Shown piece by piece: positions 1 through 6,590 of a stretch of DNA of 13,000 nt (the stretch's first letter is position 1; each line of letters starts with the position of its first letter). Origin of the DNA: Geobacter sp. UBA6169 (lineage in GTDB: Bacteria; Desulfobacterota; Desulfuromonadia; Geobacterales; Pseudopelobacteraceae); contig DIUB01000215.1 in NCBI GenBank assembly GCA_002422265.1, forward strand, positions 4,246 to 17,245, given 5' to 3'. Under the pieces are notes generated by a model. The model searched no databases. It was given only the letters and a program-made list of their open reading frames with translations, and was not told where the DNA came from. Made by a program: the position numbers and the translations under genes.

Positions 1-1024
1 GCTGCTGCAGCAGACCGGGTTCAGGTTTATCAACTTCAGCGGAAAAACCGGCGAGCTGCTGCATGAGCGCTCACAGCGAATCTACGATATCAGTGTCTAT
101 CCGATCCTGACTGAGCTGGAAGAGCTGCAGGGTTATGTAGTTTCTCTCAACGACACCACTGAGCTGCGCGCCACCACCAGCGAGCTTGAGCAAGCCCTGA
201 CCGAGCTGAGCGAGGCCCAGTCCCAGATCTACCAGCAGGAAAAAATGGCCTCCATTGGCCAGCTGGCTGCCGGGGTGGCCCATGAGATCAATAATCCGAT
301 GGGGTTCATCACCAGCAACCTGGGATCGCTGGATAAATACGTGGGCCGCCTGACCGAGTATATCGGGGTGGTGGATCAGGCACTGCAGCAGTGTGGCGAC
401 GGTACGGTCAGTACGCCGGTGCAGGAGGCACGTAAACGGCTCAAGATTGACCTGATCCTGGAGGACGCCCACCAGCTTATTGCCGAGAGTCAGGATGGCG
501 CCGGGCGGGTACGCCGGATTGTCCAGGACCTTAAGAACTTTTCGCGTGTGGATCAGGCGGAAACTGCTCTGATCGATCTGAACGAATCCCTTGAAACCAC
601 CATCAACATTGCCTGGAACGAACTGAAATATGTGGCTGAACTGCAACGTGACTTCGGTGACATACCCCGGGTCAGGTGCTTTCCGCAGCAACTGAATCAG
701 GTCTTTCTGAACCTGCTGGTCAATGCCGCCCACGCCTTGGGAGAGAACCGTGGCCAGATCACGGTTGGTACCAGACAAGAGGAAGACCAGGTACTGGTCA
801 CGGTCAGCGACACCGGCTGCGGTATGCCGCCAGAAGTGCAGCGCCGAATTTTCGAGCCGTTCTTCACCACCAAAGAGGTGGGTAAAGGCACCGGCTTAGG
901 GCTCTCCATCAGCTATGACATCATCAAGAAACATGGTGGTACGATTGAGGTTGAGAGCGAAGTGGGGCGGGGGACGACCTTTATGGTGCGGCTGCCGATT
1001 GATGTTCAACAAGAAGAAGCTTAA
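1..1024 (+). CDS. PAS-histidine kinase, C-terminal part (5' end outside window)
   Basis: The reading frame is open from base 2 with no start, so this is the last 340 codons of a longer sensor kinase. Residues 1-65 look like the end of a PAS fold (ending near YVVSLNDTTEL). A short coiled coil follows to about residue 80, then the dimerisation/phosphoacceptor domain with H94 in HEINNPMGF. The ATPase domain has an N box at about 237-245 (NLLVNAAHA), G1 box DTGCGMP, F box FEPFFTTKE and G2 box GKGTGLGLS, so all catalytic boxes are present. The Met at base 245 lies inside the domain and is not a credible start. The last residues read QQEEA and the TAA stop is part of the intergenic repeat that starts at 1021. 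Bases 201-966 are nearly identical to 4084-4849 in the DUF1638 kinase. No membrane segment is visible in this part; the missing N-terminus could add one. Confidence 0.93.
   Translation, partial: LLQQTGFRFINFSGKTGELLHERSQRIYDISVYPILTELEELQGYVVSLNDTTELRATTSELEQALTELSEAQSQIYQQEKMASIGQLAAGVAHEINNPMGFITSNLGSLDKYVGRLTEYIGVVDQALQQCGDGTVSTPVQEARKRLKIDLILEDAHQLIAESQDGAGRVRRIVQDLKNFSRVDQAETALIDLNESLETTINIAWNELKYVAELQRDFGDIPRVRCFPQQLNQVFLNLLVNAAHALGENRGQITVGTRQEEDQVLVTVSDTGCGMPPEVQRRIFEPFFTTKEVGKGTGLGLSISYDIIKKHGGTIEVESEVGRGTTFMVRLPIDVQQEEA
201..966 (+). repeat. Kinase-module repeat, copy A
   Basis: Matches 4084-4849 at a constant offset of 3883 with no indel. Perfectly identical runs are 201-291, 296-498, 569-617, 686-846 and 866-966. 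Differences concentrate in 532-568 and 618-685. Outside these borders the two genes diverge at once on the sensor side. Confidence 0.9.
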
Positions 1025-1147
1025 CGCAGAGGCGCAGAGATGCAGAGGCGCAGGGAAAGGCAGAAATCTGGGGTACACCTGAAAAACAAAAGATTTAGAT
1101 GTTCTCTGTGCCTTAAGCTCCTCATGCCTCTCTGCGTTAAGGTTTTT
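1021..1147. repeat. Palindromic GCAGAG-type intergenic repeat, full element 1
   Basis: The left end TTAACGCAGAG (1021-1031) is matched by a perfect inverted copy CTCTGCGTTAA (1130-1140), followed by GGTTTTT. The left arm holds octamer units GCGCAGAG / ATGCAGAG / GCGCAGGG. The left end overlaps the stop codon of the upstream kinase. The 32 bases 1049-1080 recur perfectly at 1189-1220. The same family recurs at four other places in the window. No transposase or coding potential is present, so it is a non-autonomous or structural repeat. Confidence 0.85.
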
Positions 1148-1172
1148 AAAGATTGAGAAGCAGAATCTTTAA
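1146..1172. repeat. Short inverted repeat between repeat copies
   Basis: TTAAAGATT (1146-1154) and AATCTTTAA (1164-1172) form a perfect 9-bp stem around a 9-base loop. It joins the right end of full element 1 to the left arm beginning at 1169. No U-rich tract follows, so it is not a convincing intrinsic terminator. Confidence 0.5.
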
Positions 1173-1220
1173 CGCAGGGATGCAGAGACGCAGGGAAAGG
1201 CAGAAATCTGGGGTACACCT
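1169..1220. repeat. Solo left arm of the GCAGAG repeat, abutting the corrinoid gene start
   Basis: It begins TTAACGCAGGG and runs through octamer-like units to the same 32-base end as element 1 (1189-1220 equals 1049-1080). It lacks the inverted right arm. Its last base is immediately before the ATG at 1221, so the leader and the weak GGGG ribosome-binding region (1210-1213) of the corrinoid protein gene lie inside the repeat. Confidence 0.8.
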
Positions 1221-1886
1221 ATGAAGCAATCAATACGAGAACGATATGAACAGGCGGTGTTTGATACTGATCGGCAGCAGGCCCTGCAGGTGGTGGAGCA
1301 GGCGCTGAAGATCGGTATGACACCGGAAGAGATTGTGTTTGAGGTGGTGGTGCCGGCCATTGAAGACTCTATCTCTGCTGTGAGTGTGCACCGCTACACC
1401 AATCTGGCCCAGCATTTTATGGCATCCCAGATTGCAGCAGAGGTAACAGAGCAGATGGTGCCGCTCTTCAGCCAGGCCCCCGAGATAGTGGGACGAATGG
1501 TGATCGGTACCGCTGCCGGAGATTTTCACGGGCTGGGCAAACGGATCGTCAGCGGGTGCCTGAAGGCCCAGATGGTTGATGTGTTTGACCTGGGACTGAA
1601 TGTGCCTGCCGAGCGGTTTGTGGAGCAGGCCATTACCGAAGGGGCCGGAGTGATCGGCATATCATCCATGATGGTGCATACCGCCTGCAGCGAGAACGGC
1701 CCGCAGGAGGTACGTCGTATCCTGCGGGAACGAGGCTTGGAAGATCGTATCAGGATCATTGTCGGGGGTGCGCCTTATAACCATGATGATGAACTCTACC
1801 ACACGGTACAGGCCGATGCCTGGGCCCGCAACGGTGTTGCTGCCGGTCCGGTGGTCATGCGTCTGCTGGAGGAGGTACGGCCATGA
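1221..1886 (+). CDS. Corrinoid (B12-binding) methyltransferase-type protein
   Basis: A 221-residue cytoplasmic protein of the size and layout of the MtaC/MtbC/MttC corrinoid proteins. An N-terminal helical cap (about 1-90) is followed by a Rossmann-like B12-binding domain (about 90-221). The cobalamin signature D-x-H-x-x-G is visible as D101-F-H103-G-L-G106; H103 would be the lower axial cobalt ligand. Later family motifs are GISSMM (146-151) and VGGAP (181-185), which contact the nucleotide tail. In known systems such proteins shuttle a methyl group between a substrate methyltransferase and an acceptor methyltransferase. The stop overlaps the next start by 4 bases (ATGA). The start is the ATG directly after a repeat arm, with only a GGGG stretch as ribosome site. 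No substrate-specific methyltransferase (MttB, MtaB type) and no corrinoid reductive activator are in the window, so the methyl donor is unknown. Confidence 0.92.
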   Translation: MKQSIRERYEQAVFDTDRQQALQVVEQALKIGMTPEEIVFEVVVPAIEDSISAVSVHRYTNLAQHFMASQIAAEVTEQMVPLFSQAPEIVGRMVIGTAAGDFHGLGKRIVSGCLKAQMVDVFDLGLNVPAERFVEQAITEGAGVIGISSMMVHTACSENGPQEVRRILRERGLEDRIRIIVGGAPYNHDDELYHTVQADAWARNGVAAGPVVMRLLEEVRP

Positions 1887-2917
1887 CCACACCGCTTGAA
1901 CGATTAACAGCAACCGCCCAGGGACAGAAGACTGACCGGATTCCGGTTTTTTGCAATCTGCTGGATCAGGGGGCGCAGGAACTGGGGCTGAGCCTCAAGG
2001 AGTACTACGCCAAAGGGGAGCATGTGGCAGAAGGGCAGTTGCGGCTGCAGCGCAAATACGGGCACGACAACCTCTGGGGGCTTTTTTATGTGGGCAAAGA
2101 GGCAGAACTGCTGGGCTGCCGGCATATCGTCTTTGCCGACAACGGTCCCCCCAATGTGGGGGAGATGGTGATCCGTACCCTGGATGATATTGACCGACTG
2201 CAGGTGCCGGATGACATCACCGCCCATCCGGCCTTTGCCGAGATCAAGACCTGTATGGAGATCCTGCGTCGTGAGGCAGGCGGCCGTTGTCCGATCTGTG
2301 CCTATGTGACCTCATCCATGACCCTGCCGGCGCTTTTGATGGGGATGGAAAAGTGGCTTGAGCTGCTGCTGACCGGACCGGCAGAGGCCCGAGACCGGCT
2401 GCTTGTAAAATGTAACCGTTTTTTTCGCCAGGAGATCAGGGCCTACCGTGAGGCAGGGGCCAACGTGCTGGTCTATGCCAACCCCTTTGGATCGCTTGAT
2501 ATCATCTCACCAACCTTTTTCCGTGAGCTCAGCCTGCCCTGGATCAGACGTGATCTTGAGGAAGGGGGCGTGGACGGGGTGGTCTACTACTGCGGCGGTG
2601 CCCGGATGAATCCGGTTATTGATCAGGTCTTTGAGGCAACCGGCATCGGCACCTATTACCTGAGCCCCCTTGATGACATTGCAACCGGCAAACAGGCCAT
2701 CAATGGCCGTGCACTCTGCGGCGGGGTGATCAACGACATCGCCCTGATCGGCTGGAGCCCGGACCAGGTGCGCCAAGAGGTACAACGGATGCTGCAGGCC
2801 GGTATGCCGGGCGGCAAGTTCTTTTTCGGCACTATTCTGATGCCGTTGGCAGTACCGGAAGCGAACATCCGTGCCATGATCAGCGCAGCCAAAGAGTTTG
2901 GAGCTGCAGATGCCTGA
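1883..2917 (+). CDS. UroD-family methyltransferase-like protein (MtaA/MtbA/CmuA relative)
   Basis: A 344-residue protein of the uroporphyrinogen decarboxylase superfamily, whose methyltransferase branch moves methyl groups from corrinoid proteins to thiols such as coenzyme M. The opening (MTTPLERLTATAQGQKTDRIPV) and the core (YANPFGSLDIISPTFFREL, 198-216; VVYYCGGARMNPV, 233-245) fit that family. The MtaA/MtbA zinc site normally uses H-x-C plus a distal Cys. Here the first motif reads Y235-x-C237 and the distal region reads GGKFFFGT (310-317) without Cys, so the usual zinc-thiolate site looks incomplete. A strong Shine-Dalgarno (GGAGGAGG, 1868-1875) stands 7 bases before the ATG, inside the corrinoid gene. 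The downstream kinase starts within the end of this gene. It probably docks with the corrinoid protein, but whether it catalyses methyl transfer, acts on a non-thiol acceptor, or only binds ligand cannot be decided. Heme-pathway UroD is unlikely given the corrinoid partner. Confidence 0.85.
   Translation: MTTPLERLTATAQGQKTDRIPVFCNLLDQGAQELGLSLKEYYAKGEHVAEGQLRLQRKYGHDNLWGLFYVGKEAELLGCRHIVFADNGPPNVGEMVIRTLDDIDRLQVPDDITAHPAFAEIKTCMEILRREAGGRCPICAYVTSSMTLPALLMGMEKWLELLLTGPAEARDRLLVKCNRFFRQEIRAYREAGANVLVYANPFGSLDIISPTFFRELSLPWIRRDLEEGGVDGVVYYCGGARMNPVIDQVFEATGIGTYYLSPLDDIATGKQAINGRALCGGVINDIALIGWSPDQVRQEVQRMLQAGMPGGKFFFGTILMPLAVPEANIRAMISAAKEFGAADA
2900..2903 (+). promoter_or_regulatory. Ribosome-binding site deciding the DUF1638 kinase start
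   Basis: GGAG lies 6 bases before the ATG at 2910. The in-frame TTG at 2898 has only AAAGAG one base away, so the ATG is preferred. Confidence 0.6.
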
Positions 2918-4910
2918 AAGCCATTGTCTGCTGATAGGGTGCGCCATCCTTAAAAAAGAGGTGGAGTACCTGTTTGCAGAGCAGGGCTGGCCCTGTAGCC
3001 GGATCTTTCTGCCCTCGTCCCTGCATTTTGATTTTGATCAGCTGCGGGAGGCCCTGAGCCGCGCCCTCCGGAAACACAGCAGCAAGGAGATTCTGCTGCT
3101 GTACGGCACCTGCTACCCGGGCATTGACCAGCTTGCCACGGCCAGGCGAATCCCCTGCCAGAACTGTGTTGAGATGTTGCTGGGGCCTGAGCGGTTCAAG
3201 GCAGAACTTGAAAACGGGGCCTATTTTCTGCTGGAGGAGTGGGCCGTAAACTGGGATGAGATACTGGAAAAGACCTTTGGCAATCGGGAGGTGGCGCGGG
3301 AGATCTTTCAGCTGGACCGGCAGTTTTTGCTGGCCCTGCGCACCCCCTGTTCAGGAGAGTTCAGCGTATCGGCAACGGCAGCCGCAGATTCAGTGGGGCT
3401 GCCGTTGCGCTGGCTGGATGTTTCGCTGGATCACCTGAAACAACAGCTTGAACTGCTGCTGACGCCCACGCCGGAGCAGGCCGGGCAGGCAGACCTGGCC
3501 GAGCAGGCTGTGTTTCACAAACAGCGGGCTGACCGGCTGGCCGCAGAAAAATCCAGCCTGCAGCTGGTTACCACTATGATGAATCGCCTGAGTGCCCTGC
3601 CGGGTCTGGAGAATACCGTTCAGAACCTGCTGGAGCTGGTGGTTGATTCGATCGGCGGCACCAATGCCGAGCTCTATTATTTTATTGATGACACCGTCTG
3701 GTATACGAATCTGGAGGGGATCAAACAAGAGGGGGTCAGCATAGCAGATCCACTGCTGCAAGATGCGCTGCAGGCAGGTCAGCCGGTCCATACCAGCCAT
3801 GATTTTCAGAACACCCTGATGCACACCCGCAACTTTGCCTCGGCCTCCAGCTGGGCCGTACCGCTTCTGACCGGCGAGTCACTGGTCGGGGTGTTCAAGA
3901 TTGAAAACATGCACCTTGATGCAGGAGAGTTTTTACCCAACCTGGGGGCGTTTTTCAGATATGCCGCCCTGATCCTGAAAAACGAGATTCAGAGTTATGT
4001 GCAACTTCAGCAGGCCTATCTGACCCTCAAGCAGGAAAAGGATCAACATGTTGCCAGCAAGATTCAGCTTGAGCAGGCCCTGGCCGAGCTGAGCGAGGCC
4101 CAGTCCCAGATCTACCAGCAGGAAAAAATGGCCTCCATTGGCCAGCTGGCTGCCGGGGTGGCCCATGAGATCAACAACCCGATGGGGTTCATCACCAGCA
4201 ACCTGGGATCGCTGGATAAATACGTGGGCCGCCTGACCGAGTATATCGGGGTGGTGGATCAGGCACTGCAGCAGTGTGGCGACGGTACGGTCAGTACGCC
4301 GGTGCAGGAGGCACGTAAACGGCTCAAGATTGACCTGATCCTGGAGGACGCCCACCAGCTTATTGCCGAGAGTCAGGATGGTGCCGGGCGGGTACGCCGG
4401 ATTGTCCAGGACCTGAAGAGCTTCTCCCGGGTCGATCTGGCTGAGACCGCCCTGATCGATCTGAACGAATCCCTTGAAACCACCATCAACATTGCCTGGA
4501 GCGAACTGAAGTATGTGGCTGAACTGATCCGCGACTTTGGCGAGATCCCCAAGGTCAGATGTTTTCCCCAGCAACTGAATCAGGTCTTTCTGAACCTGCT
4601 GGTCAATGCCGCCCACGCCTTGGGAGAGAACCGTGGCCAGATCACGGTTGGTACCAGACAAGAGGAAGACCAGGTACTGGTCACGGTCAGCGACACCGGC
4701 TGCGGTATGCCGCCAGAAGTGCAGCGCCGGATCTTCGAGCCGTTCTTTACCACCAAAGAGGTGGGTAAAGGCACCGGCTTAGGGCTCTCCATCAGCTATG
4801 ACATCATCAAGAAACATGGTGGTACGATTGAGGTTGAGAGCGAAGTGGGCAGGGGCACTACCTTTACCGTACGGTTGCCGGTTGATGCAGAAAGAATTAA
4901 CGCAGAGTAA
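2910..4910 (+). CDS. DUF1638-GAF-histidine kinase coupled to the corrinoid operon
   Basis: A 666-residue soluble sensor kinase. Residues 1-180 resemble DUF1638, a family of unknown function often seen beside corrinoid methyltransferase genes. Cysteines C11 (LIGCAIL), C68 (YGTCYPG) and C83/C86 (PCQNCVEMLLG) and the AYFLLEEWAVNW stretch (104-115) lie where the family is conserved. A GAF-like domain follows (about 220-360), then a coiled coil (360-405), the phosphoacceptor domain with H419, and the ATPase domain (N box at 562, DTGCGMP, GKGTGLGLS). There is no transmembrane segment. The ATG at 2910 is chosen over the TTG at 2898 because of its Shine-Dalgarno; it overlaps the UroD stop by 8 bases, which implies coupling. 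The last residues INAE and the stop lie in a repeat arm. I infer a sensor of corrinoid or C1 state. The kinase call is sure; the ligand is unknown. Its transmitter is nearly identical in DNA to that of the first kinase. Confidence 0.93.
   Translation: MPESHCLLIGCAILKKEVEYLFAEQGWPCSRIFLPSSLHFDFDQLREALSRALRKHSSKEILLLYGTCYPGIDQLATARRIPCQNCVEMLLGPERFKAELENGAYFLLEEWAVNWDEILEKTFGNREVAREIFQLDRQFLLALRTPCSGEFSVSATAAADSVGLPLRWLDVSLDHLKQQLELLLTPTPEQAGQADLAEQAVFHKQRADRLAAEKSSLQLVTTMMNRLSALPGLENTVQNLLELVVDSIGGTNAELYYFIDDTVWYTNLEGIKQEGVSIADPLLQDALQAGQPVHTSHDFQNTLMHTRNFASASSWAVPLLTGESLVGVFKIENMHLDAGEFLPNLGAFFRYAALILKNEIQSYVQLQQAYLTLKQEKDQHVASKIQLEQALAELSEAQSQIYQQEKMASIGQLAAGVAHEINNPMGFITSNLGSLDKYVGRLTEYIGVVDQALQQCGDGTVSTPVQEARKRLKIDLILEDAHQLIAESQDGAGRVRRIVQDLKSFSRVDLAETALIDLNESLETTINIAWSELKYVAELIRDFGEIPKVRCFPQQLNQVFLNLLVNAAHALGENRGQITVGTRQEEDQVLVTVSDTGCGMPPEVQRRIFEPFFTTKEVGKGTGLGLSISYDIIKKHGGTIEVESEVGRGTTFTVRLPVDAERINAE
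4084..4849 (+). repeat. Kinase-module repeat, copy B
   Basis: Partner of copy A at 201-966. It covers the end of the coiled coil, the whole phosphoacceptor domain and most of the ATPase domain of the DUF1638 kinase. The other three kinases in the window are clearly more diverged at DNA level. Confidence 0.9.
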
Positions 4911-4941
4911 GAACAAGAGACGCAAGGACGCAGAGAACGGC
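4897..4941. repeat. Solo left arm of the GCAGAG repeat, upstream of the ATPase gene
   Basis: Begins TTAACGCAGAG and ends GAACGGC. It matches 6358-6403 on the far side of the ATPase gene, differing by about one inserted base. No inverted right arm follows. It overlaps the last codons (N-A-E-stop) of the DUF1638 kinase. Confidence 0.85.
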
Positions 4942-4962
4942 TGGAAAACAGCTGACAGACAT

Positions 4963-4982
4963 TACTATTATATTGAATAGTA
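4963..4982. promoter_or_regulatory. Palindrome upstream of the ATPase gene, possible operator
   Basis: TACTATT and AATAGTA form a perfect 7-bp inverted repeat around 6 bases (ATATTG). It lies in an A+T-rich stretch about 50 bases before the ATPase start. The centre contains TATATT (4969-4974), which could serve as a -10 element, but no well-spaced -35 is visible. A regulator-binding site is a guess based on symmetry and position. Confidence 0.3.
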
Positions 4983-4983
4983 G

Positions 4984-5027
4984 CTCTATAAGGGGTATTT
5001 TAAGTGCATAAAAATACCTTTTTAGAG
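4984..5027 (+). promoter_or_regulatory. Leader hairpin that could mask the ATPase ribosome-binding site
   Basis: GGTATTTT (4994-5001) pairs with AAAATACC (5011-5018), and CTCTA (4984-4988) pairs with TAGAG (5023-5027), with a small internal loop between. The outer 3' strand overlaps the Shine-Dalgarno AGAGG (5024-5028). Folding would therefore hide the ribosome site of the gene starting at 5034. Confidence 0.4.
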
Positions 5028-5028
5028 G
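5024..5028 (+). promoter_or_regulatory. Ribosome-binding site deciding the ATPase start
   Basis: AGAGG lies 5 bases before the ATG at 5034. The in-frame GTG at 5004 has no comparable site and falls in the loop of the leader hairpin. Confidence 0.6.
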
Positions 5029-5033
5029 ACAAA

Positions 5034-6341
5034 ATGAAGCCAGAGGCGATTCGACAACTGATTTTTGAGTGGCAGGAGCGGGTGATGACGCGCCAGGGGG
5101 TTGAGCGTCAGCTAGAACCGTATATTCTCGATTGTTTCGGTTCCCGCCCGATCAAGATCATAACCGGATTCAGGCGCTCCGGCAAATCGTTCCTGACCCA
5201 GCAGGTCGCCAGAAAGCTGATAACACGCGGTGCAGTACCCAGAGAAAATCTGCTGTATCTGAACTTTGAAGACTACCGTCTGCAGGAATGTGTTACCCCG
5301 GGTGATCTTGATCAGATATTTACCCTGTTTATGCAGACCACGGTACCGGGACACCGTCTGGTTATATTTGATGAGATTCAGAACGTGCCGGACTGGGATC
5401 GTTTTGTCCGCACTCTGTATGAGCGTGAGGATGATCTGGAACTGCTGCTGACCGGTTCAAATTCAGAGCTTTTGTCAACAGAGCTTGGCAGTAATCTGGC
5501 TGGTCGTTTTATTGAATTTTTTCTGTTTCCGTTCAGCTTCAAGGAGTTTCTGCTCTACCGTAATGAACTGCCGAAAAACATACGGGAGTTTGAACGTCGT
5601 CTGCCGGCCATGACAAGGCTCTTAAACGAGTATCTGGTATATGGCGGTCTGCCGGAGGTCTTTGATATCCCCCGTGGCGAGGCGAAGGTGTCCTACCTCT
5701 CCGGTGTCCTGACCAAGGTAATACTGGACGATGTGGTTAAACGATTTCGGGTTGAGCATGTCGGTCTGCTGGAAAAGCTGTTGAGCTATCTGCTGGCAAC
5801 GGTTGGTAATGTAACCAGCTATGCTGCGCTGGTTAAACGAAGCGCCAACCTGGGTATTCCGGTAAAAAACAGTACGGTTGTTGACTATGTCTCCTATCTT
5901 CAAAAATCATTTGCCCTGTTTGAAACAAATAAATTCAGCTGGAAGCAGAGCCGTCACTTTTCCTCAACAAAAAAATACTACGCTGTTGATACCGGTCTTG
6001 CCAGTATTGTGCGTCCGGCCGAAGAAAACCATGCCTTTCGACTTGAAAACCTGGTCTTTCTGGAGCTGAAACGACGCGGACTGGAGGTCTGTTATGGCTC
6101 AAGTGACAGCGGCCGGGAACTTGATTTTCTGGCCAGAACAGCAGACGGGTGGGAGCAGTACCAGGTGACAGACACGCTGACAGACCAAAACCGCAGGCGC
6201 GAGCTGGGTTCCTTTGCACTGGCAGCGCCTCATCTGGGAAACAGCCAGACTGTTTTGACGCTCGACGATGCAGATGACGTTATCACCCATGAGGGGTTAC
6301 AGATCAGCCGGAAAGGGATTATCCGCTGGCTTGTTGCATAG
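5034..6341 (+). CDS. AAA ATPase with C-terminal DUF4143 domain
   Basis: A 435-residue protein of the AAA_14/DUF4143 group, cytoplasmic ATPases common in mobile and accessory regions and of mostly unknown role. Walker A is GFRRSGKS (45-52, K51). Walker B is VIFDEIQN (110-117, D113 E114). A sensor-1-like LLTGSNS spans 138-144, and LAGRF with R158 is typical of the family. The C-terminal half (about 200-435) is DUF4143, with a nuclease-like arrangement E338, D364 (RELDFLA) and Q377-V, but the usual E-x-K of PD-(D/E)xK nucleases reads QVT, so nuclease activity is doubtful. The ATG at 5034 is preferred over the GTG at 5004 on its Shine-Dalgarno. The gene is visibly richer in A+T than the kinases and stands alone between two copies of the same repeat arm, which suggests separate acquisition. 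No toxin, antitoxin or integrase partner is adjacent. Confidence 0.88.
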   Translation: MKPEAIRQLIFEWQERVMTRQGVERQLEPYILDCFGSRPIKIITGFRRSGKSFLTQQVARKLITRGAVPRENLLYLNFEDYRLQECVTPGDLDQIFTLFMQTTVPGHRLVIFDEIQNVPDWDRFVRTLYEREDDLELLLTGSNSELLSTELGSNLAGRFIEFFLFPFSFKEFLLYRNELPKNIREFERRLPAMTRLLNEYLVYGGLPEVFDIPRGEAKVSYLSGVLTKVILDDVVKRFRVEHVGLLEKLLSYLLATVGNVTSYAALVKRSANLGIPVKNSTVVDYVSYLQKSFALFETNKFSWKQSRHFSSTKKYYAVDTGLASIVRPAEENHAFRLENLVFLELKRRGLEVCYGSSDSGRELDFLARTADGWEQYQVTDTLTDQNRRRELGSFALAAPHLGNSQTVLTLDDADDVITHEGLQISRKGIIRWLVA

Positions 6342-6357
6342 CAGAAGAACAATGGCT

Positions 6358-6481
6358 TTAACGCAGAGTAAGAACAGAGAGACGCAAGGACGCAGAGAAC
6401 GGCAAAAAATGAAGGGGTAGACCAAAACCAAAAGATTCAGGATTTTTACTGTGACTCTGTACCTCTGCGACTCTGCGTGAA
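6358..6481. repeat. Palindromic GCAGAG repeat, full element downstream of the ATPase
   Basis: Left end TTAACGCAGAG (6358-6368); right end CTCTGCGTGAA (6471-6481), one mismatch from a perfect inverted copy, followed by GGTTTT. Its first 46 bases repeat the solo arm at 4897-4941. It is entirely intergenic, beginning 17 bases after the ATPase stop. Confidence 0.85.
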
Positions 6482-6525
6482 GGTTTTAAAAAGCGATGAA
6501 ACACCGCTATTGTGCTAGGGGGCGG

Positions 6526-6553
6526 TGGACTTTGGGTGGATCGGGGTTATACT
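6526..6553 (+). promoter_or_regulatory. Possible sigma-70 promoter for the Cache kinase
   Basis: TGGACT (6526-6531) and TATACT (6548-6553) are separated by 16 bases. The -10 match is good and the -35 match is fair (4 of 6). It lies about 40 bases before the start at 6591, outside the repeat element. It is the best promoter candidate seen in the gap 6342-6590. Confidence 0.35.
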
Positions 6554-6590
6554 GACAGTCAGCAGAATCTGAAGCACAAGGGATGACCCT

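Noticed and set aside
1021..1218. Small minus-strand peptides rich in L-C-x-S-A-S-L-R in the gaps
   Set aside because: These are translations of the GCAGAG repeats; the same peptide appears wherever the repeat does.
1021..1220. CRISPR-like appearance of short repeated units
   Set aside because: The units are degenerate octamers without regular unique spacers, arranged in inverted arms, and there are no cas genes.
4897..6481. ATPase region as an insertion sequence or transposon
   Set aside because: No transposase or integrase is present, and the flanking direct repeats belong to a family found at other gene boundaries. Recombination at repeats explains it better.
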